From Clostridiales bacterium (lineage in GTDB: Bacteria > Bacillota > Clostridia > Peptostreptococcales > Acidaminobacteraceae): DNA of 64,000 nucleotides. A program made the position numbers and the translations under genes. The stretch spans positions 62,001-126,000 of the forward strand of contig JAEIOD010000012.1 in the NCBI GenBank assembly GCA_016342415.1. The letters are read 5' to 3'. Positions 8,224-17,226 of the stretch are shown here, piece after piece (within the stretch, counting starts at the first letter, position 1; each line of letters begins with the position of its first letter). The notes below the pieces were generated by a model that was not told the DNA's origin, made no database searches, and worked only from the letters and a program-made list of their open reading frames with translations.

Positions 8224-9879
8224 TTAAACTACCGGTATTTTAACTTCTTCTTCTGTTGTGTATAGTTCAGCAATATTCATCGCATGATCACCCACACGTT
8301 CAATATTACTGATGACATCTAGGTAAACAACACCCGCTCTTGGTTGACAAGTTCCATCACTCAGTCTTCTAATATGTTTCTTACGCAGTAATTTTTCGAG
8401 CACATCTATACGTTCTTCAATACCAATAACTCTATTTGCTTCATTCTCGTCCTCAATGTCAATACTATTTAAAGCTATCTTTAAGGCTTTCTGGGCAACG
8501 TCAGATATATTAATTAACTCTTCTTTGGCTTCTTTGGAAAACTGTAATTGATACTTCTTTTTATATTCAGCAAGTTCTGCAATATTTTCTGCATGATCTC
8601 CGATTCTCTCAATGTCATTAACGGTATGAAACAACTCATCTATTTTTTCGCGTTGTTCACCTGAAACAGCAGAGTTTGAAATCTTTACTAAATACTCAAG
8701 TATTTCATGTTCCATATTGTTAATCCTTACTTCATACTTAAAAACGCTACCGACTTTTTGCATATCATCATTAATAAATCCGTACATTGCAGTTGAAAAT
8801 GATTTTTCTGCCAAGACACCCATATTAACAATTTCATGTTTAAGCTGATTTAATGCGATATATGGATTTTCAAGTATCCGATCATCTAAGGCAAGTGAAT
8901 AATCCTGTTCCTCTTTAGTGTCCTCACCCGGCATGATTTTCATAACAAACTTGACCAATAACGGTGCAAATGGTAGTAATATAATCGTATTAATGACATT
9001 AAATAATGTATGTGCCCAAGCAATTTGTCTAGCCGGATTATCGGACAGCATATTGACGAGAGAAATGGTTATATCTGATAACAACAATGCAAAAGTGACG
9101 GTACCGATGATTTTGATTGTCAAATGCATAACAGCGGCTCTTTTTGCAGCCCTTTTAGCACCAATACTTGATAACAGTGCTGTAACACAAGTTCCAACAT
9201 TGGCACCTAATAGAACTGGGAATGCAGAATCAATATTTAAAAGGCCTGCAGCAGCAAGAGCTATCATAATACCAGTTGTCGCTGATGAACTTTGAATGAC
9301 TGCCGTGACGAGAAATCCTGTACCTATAGCAAGAAAAGTATCAGATATAGAACCACTACCAAATCGCGTTAATAGATTGGTAAAAGGCTCATAACTTCTC
9401 AAAGGTTTACATGCGCTTTTCATGATATCCATACCCATGAATAGAATACCAAATCCAATTAGGATCTCTGCATACTTCTTTATTTTTGGATCTTTGGTTG
9501 TTAAATTAATGATGACACCTAAAGCTATGGAAAAAGGTGCTAAAGCGGTTAAGTTTATCGAAACAAGCTGAGCGGTAATAGTCGTACCAATATCTGCTCC
9601 CATGATGATTCCAACAGACTGTGTCAGATTCATAATCCCTGCATTAACTAAACCAACTACCATTACTGTAGTCGCACTTGAACTTTGAATGATTGCTGTA
9701 ACAACCATACCAACAATAACCGCCATGATTCGGTTTTTAGTAAGAATCTCAACGATACTCTTCATTCGGTCACCAGCAGATTTTTGCAACCCTTCACCCA
9801 TGACATTCATGCCATAAAGGAATAGTCCCAAACCACCAATTAACTGAATCATAACCTCAGCCATATCAAAATTTATCAT
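8224..9879 (-). CDS. Na+/phosphate cotransporter with PhoU-like C-terminal domain
   Basis: 551 residues from the ATG at 9879 with AGGGAGAG upstream; the longer frame to 9909 has no ribosome site. Residues 1-330 are two inverted membrane repeats, each with the QSSSATT signature of the NptA/PNaS family. Residues about 345-551 are two PhoU-type helical bundles with the EHxxNIAELA pattern. The family imports inorganic phosphate with sodium at the cytoplasmic membrane, and the PhoU domain is thought to control it. The gene stands alone with its own terminator. Confidence 0.88.
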   Translation of the reverse strand: MINFDMAEVMIQLIGGLGLFLYGMNVMGEGLQKSAGDRMKSIVEILTKNRIMAVIVGMVVTAIIQSSSATTVMVVGLVNAGIMNLTQSVGIIMGADIGTTITAQLVSINLTALAPFSIALGVIINLTTKDPKIKKYAEILIGFGILFMGMDIMKSACKPLRSYEPFTNLLTRFGSGSISDTFLAIGTGFLVTAVIQSSSATTGIMIALAAAGLLNIDSAFPVLLGANVGTCVTALLSSIGAKRAAKRAAVMHLTIKIIGTVTFALLLSDITISLVNMLSDNPARQIAWAHTLFNVINTIILLPFAPLLVKFVMKIMPGEDTKEEQDYSLALDDRILENPYIALNQLKHEIVNMGVLAEKSFSTAMYGFINDDMQKVGSVFKYEVRINNMEHEILEYLVKISNSAVSGEQREKIDELFHTVNDIERIGDHAENIAELAEYKKKYQLQFSKEAKEELINISDVAQKALKIALNSIDIEDENEANRVIGIEERIDVLEKLLRKKHIRRLSDGTCQPRAGVVYLDVISNIERVGDHAMNIAELYTTEEEVKIPVV

Positions 9880-10062
9880 TCTACTCTCCCTATTTATAAT
9901 TGAACTCAATATTACATAAACATACTTCGTTTCATTTAGTATGCTCTTATTAAGTGTACTAAATAATATGATACAAACAAAGCGTTTTATCCAATATTGA
10001 ATGAATTCTATAATTCTTCTAGTATTTTTAGAGGAGTCACCATTATTTACTTTTCAAAATGC

Positions 10063-10095
10063 AAAAATCAGCTTAAGATATGTTTAAGCTGATTT
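10063..10095 (-). terminator. Terminator of the SAM hydrolase operon
   Basis: AAATCAGCTTAA and TTAAGCTGATTT form a 12-bp stem (10065-10076 with 10084-10095) followed on the minus strand by a T-rich stretch. It lies 38 bp past the last gene. Confidence 0.75.
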
Positions 10096-10132
10096 CCTTA
10101 GATGAAAGTCTGATGGTTTTATCACTTAGGAA

Positions 10133-10975
10133 TTATTCGATTTTTTTGAACTCAATTGTCCAGTGAATTCCAGTACCGATACTATAAGCTCTAGCAAAAT
10201 TGCCTTGATTAATCGCAACTGCTGTTCGCATCAATGAATTGGTATATATAATTTGCTCACCTACATAAACTGCATCAAAAGATTTATCATAAATGATTCG
10301 ATTGTTGTACACCACTGTAGGGCCATTCTTGATTAAAACTTCTATCCGATGACCATGTTTAAAACCGACACTTCTGAAATCATCACTACTGATGTTGGTC
10401 CAAAGACTACCAAATCTTACATCCAGTATATCGATACAACCGCTAATACTGGTCTCGGTTTTAATGACATCACCAGTTTTGTTTTCTATGATTCTGTCAA
10501 CAGATAATTCATTACCTACATCTTCAAAATTGATTTCATTAGCTGCCAGTTTAGCACCAGTATATGCATAAACGTCTCTTCCATGAAAAGTATGCGAATG
10601 CTCAGAATCTTTTCTTCGATGAACTGATTCTTCAATTTCTCTTACAGCATCGATTCCAATAAATTTTTTCATATGGGTAAGGGTTCCGTTATCAGGTGTC
10701 ACAATATATTGACCGCTTGATGTTTTTGCCACAACACTTTTTCTAGCCGATCCAACACCTGGGTCTACCACTGAAACAAACACAGTACCTTCAGGCCAAT
10801 ACTTACAAGTTTGGAATAAACGATAAGACGCTTCCCATATATTGTAAGGCGTAATATCATGGGTTAAATTGTGAATTCTTAAGTCCTTACTTATTTCATG
10901 AGCAACTCCTAACATGGCAGCAACAGCACCATCAGCTAAACCAAAATCACTTTGCAATACTAAAATGTTATTCAT
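10133..10975 (-). CDS. SAM hydroxide adenosyltransferase (DUF62 SAM hydrolase), copy 2
   Basis: 280 residues. The DUF62 family splits S-adenosylmethionine with water into adenosine and methionine. The family's Asp-Arg-His set is visible: VVDPGVGSAR and the FHGRD segment, and QSDFG opens the N-terminal domain. The C-terminal barrel covers about 190-280. It overlaps the acetyltransferase gene by 8 bp and is a paralogue of the gene at 11774, sharing the same motifs. It is the last gene before the terminator. The ECF transporter upstream suggests the reaction feeds or follows uptake of a nucleoside, methionine or cofactor-related compound; that is inference. Confidence 0.85.
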   Translation of the reverse strand: MNNILVLQSDFGLADGAVAAMLGVAHEISKDLRIHNLTHDITPYNIWEASYRLFQTCKYWPEGTVFVSVVDPGVGSARKSVVAKTSSGQYIVTPDNGTLTHMKKFIGIDAVREIEESVHRRKDSEHSHTFHGRDVYAYTGAKLAANEINFEDVGNELSVDRIIENKTGDVIKTETSISGCIDILDVRFGSLWTNISSDDFRSVGFKHGHRIEVLIKNGPTVVYNNRIIYDKSFDAVYVGEQIIYTNSLMRTAVAINQGNFARAYSIGTGIHWTIEFKKIE

Positions 10976-11771
10976 TGTTTTTTCCTCCTAATACAATCCA
11001 TTTGTCAATATCCTTAAATCCAAGTGCTTTGAACAGAGACTCTGAAGCCTCATTACTATAAAATAAACATGCATGTTTTCCACGACTTAACAAGTCTAAA
11101 GATAATGCAGACACAACCATTCGAGCCAAACCTTTACGGCGATGGTCTTTATGTGTCATCACACCACCAATCATTGCACTTGTAGTGGTTTCAGCCGCTG
11201 TATTACCATGACTTAAAATAGTATCCTTCTCTTTAATGAACATATGAATACCTTCACCTGATGAAATACGACCGACAATTTGCTTCTCACGCTCTTCTAG
11301 TTGATCTGAATACAAATATTTGAATTCGTCAATGTCACCATAGGCAGCCGCTATCAATCCTGCATCTTCAACAGCTGCTTTTATAACACCTTGTATGTTT
11401 CTTTCCAAAAGCCTATCATCTGTTAATTCGGCAAAGTTCATTTCCTTTTTATTGTATTCATCCTTAACTAAAGGATACAGTTCATTTAAGATTGTCGCTT
11501 TACCACTTATTACAGAAACCTTATGTTTTGAAAGTAAAGTCACTACTTCTTGATAGTCCATTGTTTCTTTAGAATATATGATGAAGTTATCATGATACTT
11601 AAGTACAACACCAAGTATTTTCGATTCCTTCTCTTGAATCCAGACCTCTTGGAAATCAGTATCAAAACCGTAAAGTTCAATATCTCCAATAATGAATAAA
11701 TTGATGCTTGGTTCTTCATTACAATAAGTAAGGATTGCCTCTCTATTAAGCTCTGTGGCTTTAACCAACAT
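10968..11771 (-). CDS. GNAT acetyltransferase between two SAM hydrolase genes
   Basis: 267 residues from the ATG at 11771, which lies 2 bp after the stop of the upstream SAM hydrolase and has AAAGAGG ahead of it. The N-terminal half is a divergent GNAT-like region; the C-terminal half has the acetyl-CoA motif A around HKDHRRKGLARM and a late ALGF element. Being sandwiched between two DUF62 genes with overlap or near-overlap suggests a job in the same pathway, perhaps acylating a product or the transported compound. The substrate cannot be read from the sequence. Confidence 0.75.
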   Translation of the reverse strand: MLVKATELNREAILTYCNEEPSINLFIIGDIELYGFDTDFQEVWIQEKESKILGVVLKYHDNFIIYSKETMDYQEVVTLLSKHKVSVISGKATILNELYPLVKDEYNKKEMNFAELTDDRLLERNIQGVIKAAVEDAGLIAAAYGDIDEFKYLYSDQLEEREKQIVGRISSGEGIHMFIKEKDTILSHGNTAAETTTSAMIGGVMTHKDHRRKGLARMVVSALSLDLLSRGKHACLFYSNEASESLFKALGFKDIDKWIVLGGKNNE

Positions 11772-11773
11772 GT

Positions 11774-12625
11774 CTAAACCTCTTTCTTTTCGAAGTGAAC
11801 AGTCCATTTATCTCCAGTAGAAATTTTATAATTTTTAGAAAAACTACCTTGATTCACAGCAAGAGAGATACGCATCAATTCATTATTGTAAATCATTGGA
11901 CTGCCTTTATCAGCGAATCCAAATGAATACTGAAACAATAATCTTTTATTAAATACTTCCTCTTGATCATGTTTGATTGTGACATCTAAATAGTCACCAT
12001 ATTCAAATCCCGCTCTTGTAAATAAATCCAGTGGAATATTTGTCCATACATTTCCAAAGTTTGGATCATCTATCTCTAATATTCCATTGACGATTTGATT
12101 AGCAAGTTCTGGTTCAAACGTTGTATGTTCTATGATTTCTTCGACAGGGTAGACTGGTCCAACACCTTCGAAATCAATGAGTCCACTCGCCAACTTTGCA
12201 GCACAATATGCAAATAAATCTCTTCCATGAAAAATACCGACACCTTCTGTATTTTTACCTCTCAATCGGTTGACCGTTTCGTCAATTTCTCGAATTTCTG
12301 TTATACCAACATACTTCTTTAAATGGGTAAGAGAGCCGTTGTCAGGTGTTACCACATAATATCCATCAGCGGTCTTAGCAACAGATGCTTTTCTTGGTGT
12401 CCCCACACCTGGATCTACTACAGAAACGAAAATCGTACCTTTAGGCCAAAATTTCATGGTTTGATACATACGGTATGAAGCACTCCATGTATCATACTGG
12501 GGGATTTCATGAGTCCCGTCGATAATTTCTAGTTGTCTATCCACGCTCTTTACAACACCGTACATCGCACACACAGCGCCTTCTTTGTAAGTGAAATCTG
12601 TTTGAAAAACTAAAATGGGTCTCAT
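11774..12625 (-). CDS. SAM hydroxide adenosyltransferase (DUF62 SAM hydrolase), copy 1
   Basis: 283 residues, preceded by AAAGGAGG. Motifs match the other copy: QTDFT at the N-terminus, VVDPGVGTPR, TPDNGSLTH and FHGRD, so the expected catalytic Asp, Arg and His are kept. It is not a fluorinase or chlorinase type by context or by motif. A weak terminator lies between it and the ECF genes upstream, so it may be transcribed partly by readthrough. Having two paralogues in one operon suggests distinct substrates or a heteromer (the family forms trimers). Confidence 0.85.
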   Translation of the reverse strand: MRPILVFQTDFTYKEGAVCAMYGVVKSVDRQLEIIDGTHEIPQYDTWSASYRMYQTMKFWPKGTIFVSVVDPGVGTPRKASVAKTADGYYVVTPDNGSLTHLKKYVGITEIREIDETVNRLRGKNTEGVGIFHGRDLFAYCAAKLASGLIDFEGVGPVYPVEEIIEHTTFEPELANQIVNGILEIDDPNFGNVWTNIPLDLFTRAGFEYGDYLDVTIKHDQEEVFNKRLLFQYSFGFADKGSPMIYNNELMRISLAVNQGSFSKNYKISTGDKWTVHFEKKEV

Positions 12626-12673
12626 GATTTTCCTCCTTTTGTTAAAATAGTTTAATATTTACAGTTCGATTTT

Positions 12674-12698
12674 ATAAAAACACCTAAAATGTTAGATG
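12674..12698 (-). terminator. Weak terminator/attenuator between ECF and SAM hydrolase genes
   Basis: A 7-bp stem (12681-12687 with 12692-12698, one T-G pair) and four-base loop, followed on the minus strand by TTTTTAT. Its weakness suggests partial readthrough from the ECF genes into the DUF62 genes. Confidence 0.5.
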
Positions 12699-12704
12699 CT
12701 TATA

Positions 12705-13538
12705 TTAAATGAACGGGTTGTAATACCTACCACCATTGATAAAAACCGATACAGCAATGGTCCCTAGAAAGATTAGAACAGATAGTGATAAAGCGATATA
12801 ATCGTTTTTATTCATTTCAACCTTGCTATACCACGTTCTTTTTTTACCTTTACCAAATCCTCTTAAATCCATGGCGTTACTGATTGTATCTATACGTTCC
12901 AATGTTGAAAAAATTAGAGGCACTATGATAAGTAAGGCATTCTTAAATCGACTTGACAATTTTGCTTTTTTTGAAAGATCTAAACCTCTTGCTTGTTGCG
13001 CCTGACTGATGTCATTGTATTCACGTTGAATATCTGGGAAGTAACGCAACGTCAAAGCCACTGCAAAAGATGCTTTATAAGGCACACCAACACCATTCAA
13101 AGCTGAAGCCAATTCACTTGGATTTGTCGTCAGTAAAAAGATAATACCAAATGGGATAACTGATGCATATTTAAATAGTTTGGTCACCTGAAAAAATAAT
13201 TGTTCGTAAGTCAATGACAAAGATTTAGTCAATGCTACGATTTCATGCCGAGTTCCATATATGCCCACACCATGTTCTGGTGCAAAGAAAAATGAAATGA
13301 CCGCGTTCATTACAATAAATACAGAGACATAAATGACCATCAATTTAATTTGTTTAAAACGAATTTTAGATACTTTAAATACAACGATTGAAAATGTCAT
13401 AACAGTTAGAATCACACGTATATCATATGAAAACATCACAGCAAAGGTTAATAATAAAAAACATATAAGTTTAGTTAATCCAGAAAGATTGTGGATGAAA
13501 GTATTCTCCTTGTTGTATGAGAATAAATTTATTTTCAT
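12705..13538 (-). CDS. ecfT: ECF transporter transmembrane component EcfT
   Basis: 277 residues with five or so membrane helices. The two coupling-helix signatures are visible as QARGLDL and DLRGFGKG, the Arg-Gly motifs by which EcfT couples to the ATPases. It overlaps the ATPase gene by 4 bp. With the fused ATPase and the S component upstream it completes a dedicated (group I type) ECF importer. Confidence 0.88.
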   Translation of the reverse strand: MKINLFSYNKENTFIHNLSGLTKLICFLLLTFAVMFSYDIRVILTVMTFSIVVFKVSKIRFKQIKLMVIYVSVFIVMNAVISFFFAPEHGVGIYGTRHEIVALTKSLSLTYEQLFFQVTKLFKYASVIPFGIIFLLTTNPSELASALNGVGVPYKASFAVALTLRYFPDIQREYNDISQAQQARGLDLSKKAKLSSRFKNALLIIVPLIFSTLERIDTISNAMDLRGFGKGKKRTWYSKVEMNKNDYIALSLSVLIFLGTIAVSVFINGGRYYNPFI

Positions 13539-15241
13539 AATCTCACCTGTCTTTCATAATCGATAAAACTTTGTACAAAACTCGATTCATCTTCAATACC
13601 TACGAGTTGTGCTAAGTTATAAAGAGATGTTTCCTTTAAATTGGCATTTCTAATTATCTTCTGATCCGTTAAAACAAAAGCTGAAGGAGCATCTGCAATT
13701 TTTTCGCCATCTGATATGACGATTGCTCGAGGCGTATACTCTAACATAAGATGCATATCATGGGTAATCATAATTACTGTAATACCAGCCTTATTGATCT
13801 CAAGTAAGAACTCCATAATTTCACTGTAATGTTTATAATCTTGTCCTGCAGTCGGTTCGTCAAGTATGATGATTTTTGGATTAAGAACCAGTATAGAAGC
13901 AATGGTCACTCTTTTCTTTTGTCCATAACTGAGTGCAGAGATTGGCCAATTGACGAAAGGAGATAAACCACAAATTTCTAGTGCTTGTGCAACACGTTCT
14001 TTAACTTCCTTTTCGGGCACTTGTCTTAACTTTAGCCCAAGAGCAACTTCGTCGTAAATCATGGGTTTTGAAATCATTTGATTTGGATTTTGCATAACAA
14101 CCCCTATGATTTCAGCTCTTTCTTTGATGGTCTTGTCTTTTATATCTTTACTTTCATAATAGATTGATCCTTGTGATTCTTTTTCGAATCCACATAGAAG
14201 TTTAGAAATCGTTGATTTTCCAGCACCATTCCGACCAACAATTGAAACCATTTCTCCTCTTTTGATATCAAACGAGATATGTTTTAGAACTGGTTTATTC
14301 TTATCGTATTCAAAAAAAATATCTTTCATATTGATGATAGACGGCTGTGTGTTTTTTATGATTTCTTTCGAAATCGATTGATACCATTTGTATACCTTGT
14401 CGCTGACATGAGAAGTCTCCAAAGTATGGATATGACCAGGTTTCATATCTGGTGTAACCTTTACACCAGCATATTTTAAAGCTGTCACATAAAGAGGTTC
14501 ACGAATACCATTTTCAATCAGAATTGGAGATGATACAAGTTCATGAGCATTCATATCTGCTAAAATTCTACCGTCATTCATCACTATGATGCGATCAATA
14601 TCACGATGTAATACATCTTCAAGTCGATGTTCAATGATGATAATGGTCTTATTGCTTTCCTCGTGGATATCATCAATGATTTCAATGGCTGTTTTACCTG
14701 TAGCAGGGTCAAGATTTGCAAGTGGTTCATCAAATAGTAAAGCATCAACATTATCAATCATCACGCCCGCTAAAGAGGTTCGTTGTTTTTGTCCTCCTGA
14801 TAATTCATAAGGTGAATTAGTCAACCAACGATCCATATCTACCATCTTAGAAACATTTAACACACGTTTTTTCATTTCTTCTTGATTAACATTATCATTT
14901 TCCATTGCAAAAGCGATGTCTTCCCCTACAGTTAAACCAACAAATTGACCATCTGAGTCTTGAAGTACTGTACCTATTTGTTTTGATAACTTAAAGATAT
15001 CCTGATCTTGTGTTTCAAGGCCGCCAACTGTTAACTTACCTGTGATGTTTCCTTTGTATGAAAAGGGAATAAGTCCGTTTAAACAGTGACCAAGTGTACT
15101 TTTACCACTTCCACTTGGTCCAACTATTAAGATTTTCTCACCTTGGTAAATTTTCAAATTAATGTTATGTAAAGTGGGTTCAGCTTGACTGAAATACTGA
15201 AAAGAAAAATCTTTAAATTCAATGATTAGTTTTTTGTTCAT
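13535..15241 (-). CDS. ecfA: ECF transporter ATPase, fused EcfA-EcfA' dual nucleotide-binding protein
   Basis: 568 residues carrying two complete ATPase domains. First half: Walker A GPSGSGKST, signature LSGGQKQR, Walker B ALLFDEPLANLD. Second half (from about residue 295): Walker A GRNGAGKST, signature LSYGQKKR (the second Gly replaced by Tyr), Walker B IIILDEPTAGQD. In many ECF systems the two ATPases are separate genes; here they are one chain. It energises uptake by the S component encoded 16 bp upstream. Preceded by AGGAG at good spacing. Confidence 0.9.
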   Translation of the reverse strand: MNKKLIIEFKDFSFQYFSQAEPTLHNINLKIYQGEKILIVGPSGSGKSTLGHCLNGLIPFSYKGNITGKLTVGGLETQDQDIFKLSKQIGTVLQDSDGQFVGLTVGEDIAFAMENDNVNQEEMKKRVLNVSKMVDMDRWLTNSPYELSGGQKQRTSLAGVMIDNVDALLFDEPLANLDPATGKTAIEIIDDIHEESNKTIIIIEHRLEDVLHRDIDRIIVMNDGRILADMNAHELVSSPILIENGIREPLYVTALKYAGVKVTPDMKPGHIHTLETSHVSDKVYKWYQSISKEIIKNTQPSIINMKDIFFEYDKNKPVLKHISFDIKRGEMVSIVGRNGAGKSTISKLLCGFEKESQGSIYYESKDIKDKTIKERAEIIGVVMQNPNQMISKPMIYDEVALGLKLRQVPEKEVKERVAQALEICGLSPFVNWPISALSYGQKKRVTIASILVLNPKIIILDEPTAGQDYKHYSEIMEFLLEINKAGITVIMITHDMHLMLEYTPRAIVISDGEKIADAPSAFVLTDQKIIRNANLKETSLYNLAQLVGIEDESSFVQSFIDYERQVRL

Positions 15242-15257
15242 ACTGTTTCTCCTTACA

Positions 15258-15815
15258 TTATTCTTTAGTCAAACTGCCTTTCTTAGATCGTGTAGCAGCG
15301 TAAGCAATCAATAACAATGTACCAATGACACCTGCACTAAGTGAGTTACTCACAGCTGCAAATGCTCCTTGAGAAAATACAAGGTTTGCAGGTTCGCTAT
15401 AAATTAAAATATCTAATAGTGGCGCAACTATGATCCATGCTATAAAGTTACCTACAACTTGAATAACATTAAATGTGATGATGCTTTTCATGTTAAATTC
15501 ACCTTCTTCAACAGAAGTTCTTTTATAAGCAAATCCAAAGATGAAAGAAGCAACACCTGACGCAATAACCCAGCTCCACCACGGTGAGCCGTATTGTATT
15601 GCATCACTTAAAGCATGTCCGATAAATGCAATCAGACCGCCTGCAATAGGTCCGAATAAAGTGGCAAATAATGCACTTAAGCCATATGCAGTTTGAAAAC
15701 TAGTTTCTGGAATTGGAGAAGGTACTTTTACATACATGAACAATAACGTAAATAAAGCTGCGCCTAAACCTGTAGCAACGATGGTTCTAGTAGTGATTTT
15801 AAAATAGTCTTTCAT
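15258..15815 (-). CDS. ECF transporter substrate-binding S component (UPF0397 family)
   Basis: 185 residues with about six hydrophobic helices. The sequence carries UPF0397 hallmarks as I recall them: PSPIPETSFQT near the N-terminus, LFGPIAGGLIAFIGHALSDA and YGSPWWSWV. Family members are S components of ECF importers with unsettled ligands. It heads the S-A-T gene order. Linkage to SAM hydrolases hints at a ligand connected with methionine, adenosine or methylation, but that is inference. No TPP, SAM or cobalamin riboswitch is visible upstream; control is probably by the adjacent GntR protein. Confidence 0.82.
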   Translation of the reverse strand: MKDYFKITTRTIVATGLGAALFTLLFMYVKVPSPIPETSFQTAYGLSALFATLFGPIAGGLIAFIGHALSDAIQYGSPWWSWVIASGVASFIFGFAYKRTSVEEGEFNMKSIITFNVIQVVGNFIAWIIVAPLLDILIYSEPANLVFSQGAFAAVSNSLSAGVIGTLLLIAYAATRSKKGSLTKE

Positions 15816-15898
15816 TGTTCCTCCTTAAAATACATTTATATAGCCATTACTTGAATAATTCCACTTAAATATGAATAGAATCATCAAACTAATCATTG

Positions 15899-16636
15899 TC
15901 AAATCCATAAGTTTAATTCATAAGCGTCTGGTATAAAATAACATTTGCATCTGCATAAAGGATTGCCTTGTTCATCATATAAAACTTCTTCTAGATAAAG
16001 GATGGTTTCTTTTTCACTAATATTCAAGAAGTTTATGACATGTTCTTCAGCTGAGACCAGTCGTATATTTACATTTGCCTGCGTGGCAATATTAAAAATA
16101 GTCGTGTTCAATAATTTCGAAACATCCTCATTGTCGGTTAAATCAATTTTTAAATGTTCAATGCGTTTTAATGGAATTTGCATAAATGAGTGACCGATGA
16201 TACGTTCATGATCTGAGTAAATATTGTTACTTGCAAGAAGTATTTCGCTAGTGTCTACATCTAACTTTCGACTAGCAATCTCAGTAGGTGGCGCAAAGTT
16301 GTACTTCACTTCGACCAATTTCACTTCATTAACAGCATATTCAATCATAGGATTGAATAATTCCTTTTCAGTTGGATTAAACGATTTCTTATATTTTGTT
16401 ACTATTGTCCCTTTACCTTGTTGTTTTTTAATCAAACCGTCTTCAGTTAATATGGTTAAAGCTTGTCTAAGGGTATGGCGACTTACACCGCATTCTTTTG
16501 CAAGAGCTGATTCGCTAGGTATCTGATCCCCTTCATTATAAACATCGTTCATAATATCAGCATAAATTTTATTATAAACTGGCACATATGACGGGATTTT
16601 TTCTGAGTTACTGATGTTTATTTTTTGATTATCCAT
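15899..16636 (-). CDS. GntR-family repressor with UTRA ligand-binding domain
   Basis: 245 residues. The N-terminal winged helix (about 12-80) contains PSESALAKECGVSRHTLRQA, typical of GntR. The rest is a UTRA domain of the HutC subfamily, which binds a small-molecule effector. The gene is first in line with the ECF and SAM hydrolase genes (84 bp gap to the S component and no promoter seen in between), so it probably controls the whole set and itself. A sigma-A promoter and a repeat-rich operator lie just upstream. Confidence 0.85.
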   Translation of the reverse strand: MDNQKINISNSEKIPSYVPVYNKIYADIMNDVYNEGDQIPSESALAKECGVSRHTLRQALTILTEDGLIKKQQGKGTIVTKYKKSFNPTEKELFNPMIEYAVNEVKLVEVKYNFAPPTEIASRKLDVDTSEILLASNNIYSDHERIIGHSFMQIPLKRIEHLKIDLTDNEDVSKLLNTTIFNIATQANVNIRLVSAEEHVINFLNISEKETILYLEEVLYDEQGNPLCRCKCYFIPDAYELNLWI

Positions 16637-16663
16637 TCGTTCTCCCCATTTTAATAAATTGAT

Positions 16664-16697
16664 ACAAGTTGAACAAGTCGCAACTTGTCCAACAAGT
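16664..16697 (-). promoter_or_regulatory. Candidate operator for the GntR repressor
   Basis: ACAAGT occurs three times (16664-16669, 16673-16678, 16692-16697) and its inverse ACTTGT once (16683-16688), giving a perfect ACAAGT-N4-ACTTGT palindrome at 16673-16688. The block lies immediately downstream of the -10 box of the gntR promoter, where a bound repressor would block transcription. Confidence 0.65.
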
Positions 16698-16705
16698 TCA
16701 ATTTA

Positions 16706-16734
16706 AGTATATGCAATAATAAAAATTCTGTCAA
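16706..16734 (-). promoter_or_regulatory. Sigma-A promoter of the gntR-ecf-DUF62 operon
   Basis: On the minus strand TTGACA (16729-16734), a 17-base spacer, then TATACT (16706-16711). Both boxes are near consensus. Start of transcription is expected near 16699, inside the operator region. Confidence 0.8.
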
Positions 16735-16739
16735 TGAGT

Positions 16740-16910
16740 TTTCTGACAATTCAGCCAATTCCGTTCGCAATAGTTTCTTAAAAGTATCTATTACTGCATA
16801 ACCATCAGGATATACTAAATAATCAAAGGTTGATTAGGCAGTTGATTTTATAATACCAGGCGGTTCTGTATTGTTTTAGATTCCATCACCAGTCCATTCA
16901 TCTCATCCGA
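16740..16910 (-). pseudogene. Fragments of decayed coding sequence
   Basis: Two short minus-strand frames read like protein: one containing DEMNGLVMESKTIQNRL and, in another frame, one containing YLVYPDGYAVIDTFKKLL that runs on into the gntR promoter. Neither has a start and ribosome site. I do not recognise the family. They look like scraps of one or two lost genes. Confidence 0.3.
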
Positions 16911-16934
16911 CTGCAAACAAACTAAAATAAACGA

Positions 16935-16976
16935 ATAAAAAAAGACTTGTAAAAGATTTTTCATCTCCTACAAGTC
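16935..16976 (-). terminator. Terminator of a decayed minus-strand gene
   Basis: GACTTGTA and TACAAGTC form an 8-bp stem (16944-16951 with 16969-16976) followed on the minus strand by seven T. It lies 20 bp beyond the stop of the relic at 16997-17155, so the relic kept its original 3' end. Confidence 0.7.
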
Positions 16977-16996
16977 AATAAGAACTCAAAGTTTTA

Positions 16997-17155
16997 TTAC
17001 ATAAAACCGACAGTAAATATATACTTGGTGCCACCTTCAAGTTTTAGGATATAGCCTGCATTGAATAGATCAAATAGTTCTTTAGTTATTAAATGAAATT
17101 TAGCCATAAAGTCACCGTTTAAGGTCACATCAAATTGATGTTCACTTGGTTGTAT
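16997..17155 (-). pseudogene. C-terminal relic of an unrecognised gene
   Basis: About 52 codons open from a stop codon to TAA, with protein-like composition (VTLNGDFMAKFHLITKELF, ending TVGFM) and no start or ribosome site at its beginning. It ends just before a good terminator. The family is not recognised. Confidence 0.4.
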
Positions 17156-17226
17156 AGATGACTACATTCAATATATTTTTTGATAAACAAACACCTCTAT
17201 GGGCCAGTTTTACTGGTATAAAAAAA

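Noticed and set aside
8918..9295. Plus-strand open frame of 125 codons inside the Na/phosphate transporter gene
   Set aside because: It is a shadow of a conserved membrane protein gene and shows no ribosome site or family likeness.
11774..12625. Fluorinase or chlorinase assignment for the DUF62 proteins
   Set aside because: Both copies keep the Asp-Arg-His set of SAM hydrolases and sit with an importer, not in a halogenated-metabolite cluster.
12626..12704. SAM riboswitch before the DUF62 genes
   Set aside because: The gap is only about 80 bp and contains just a weak terminator hairpin; no SAM aptamer motif is present.
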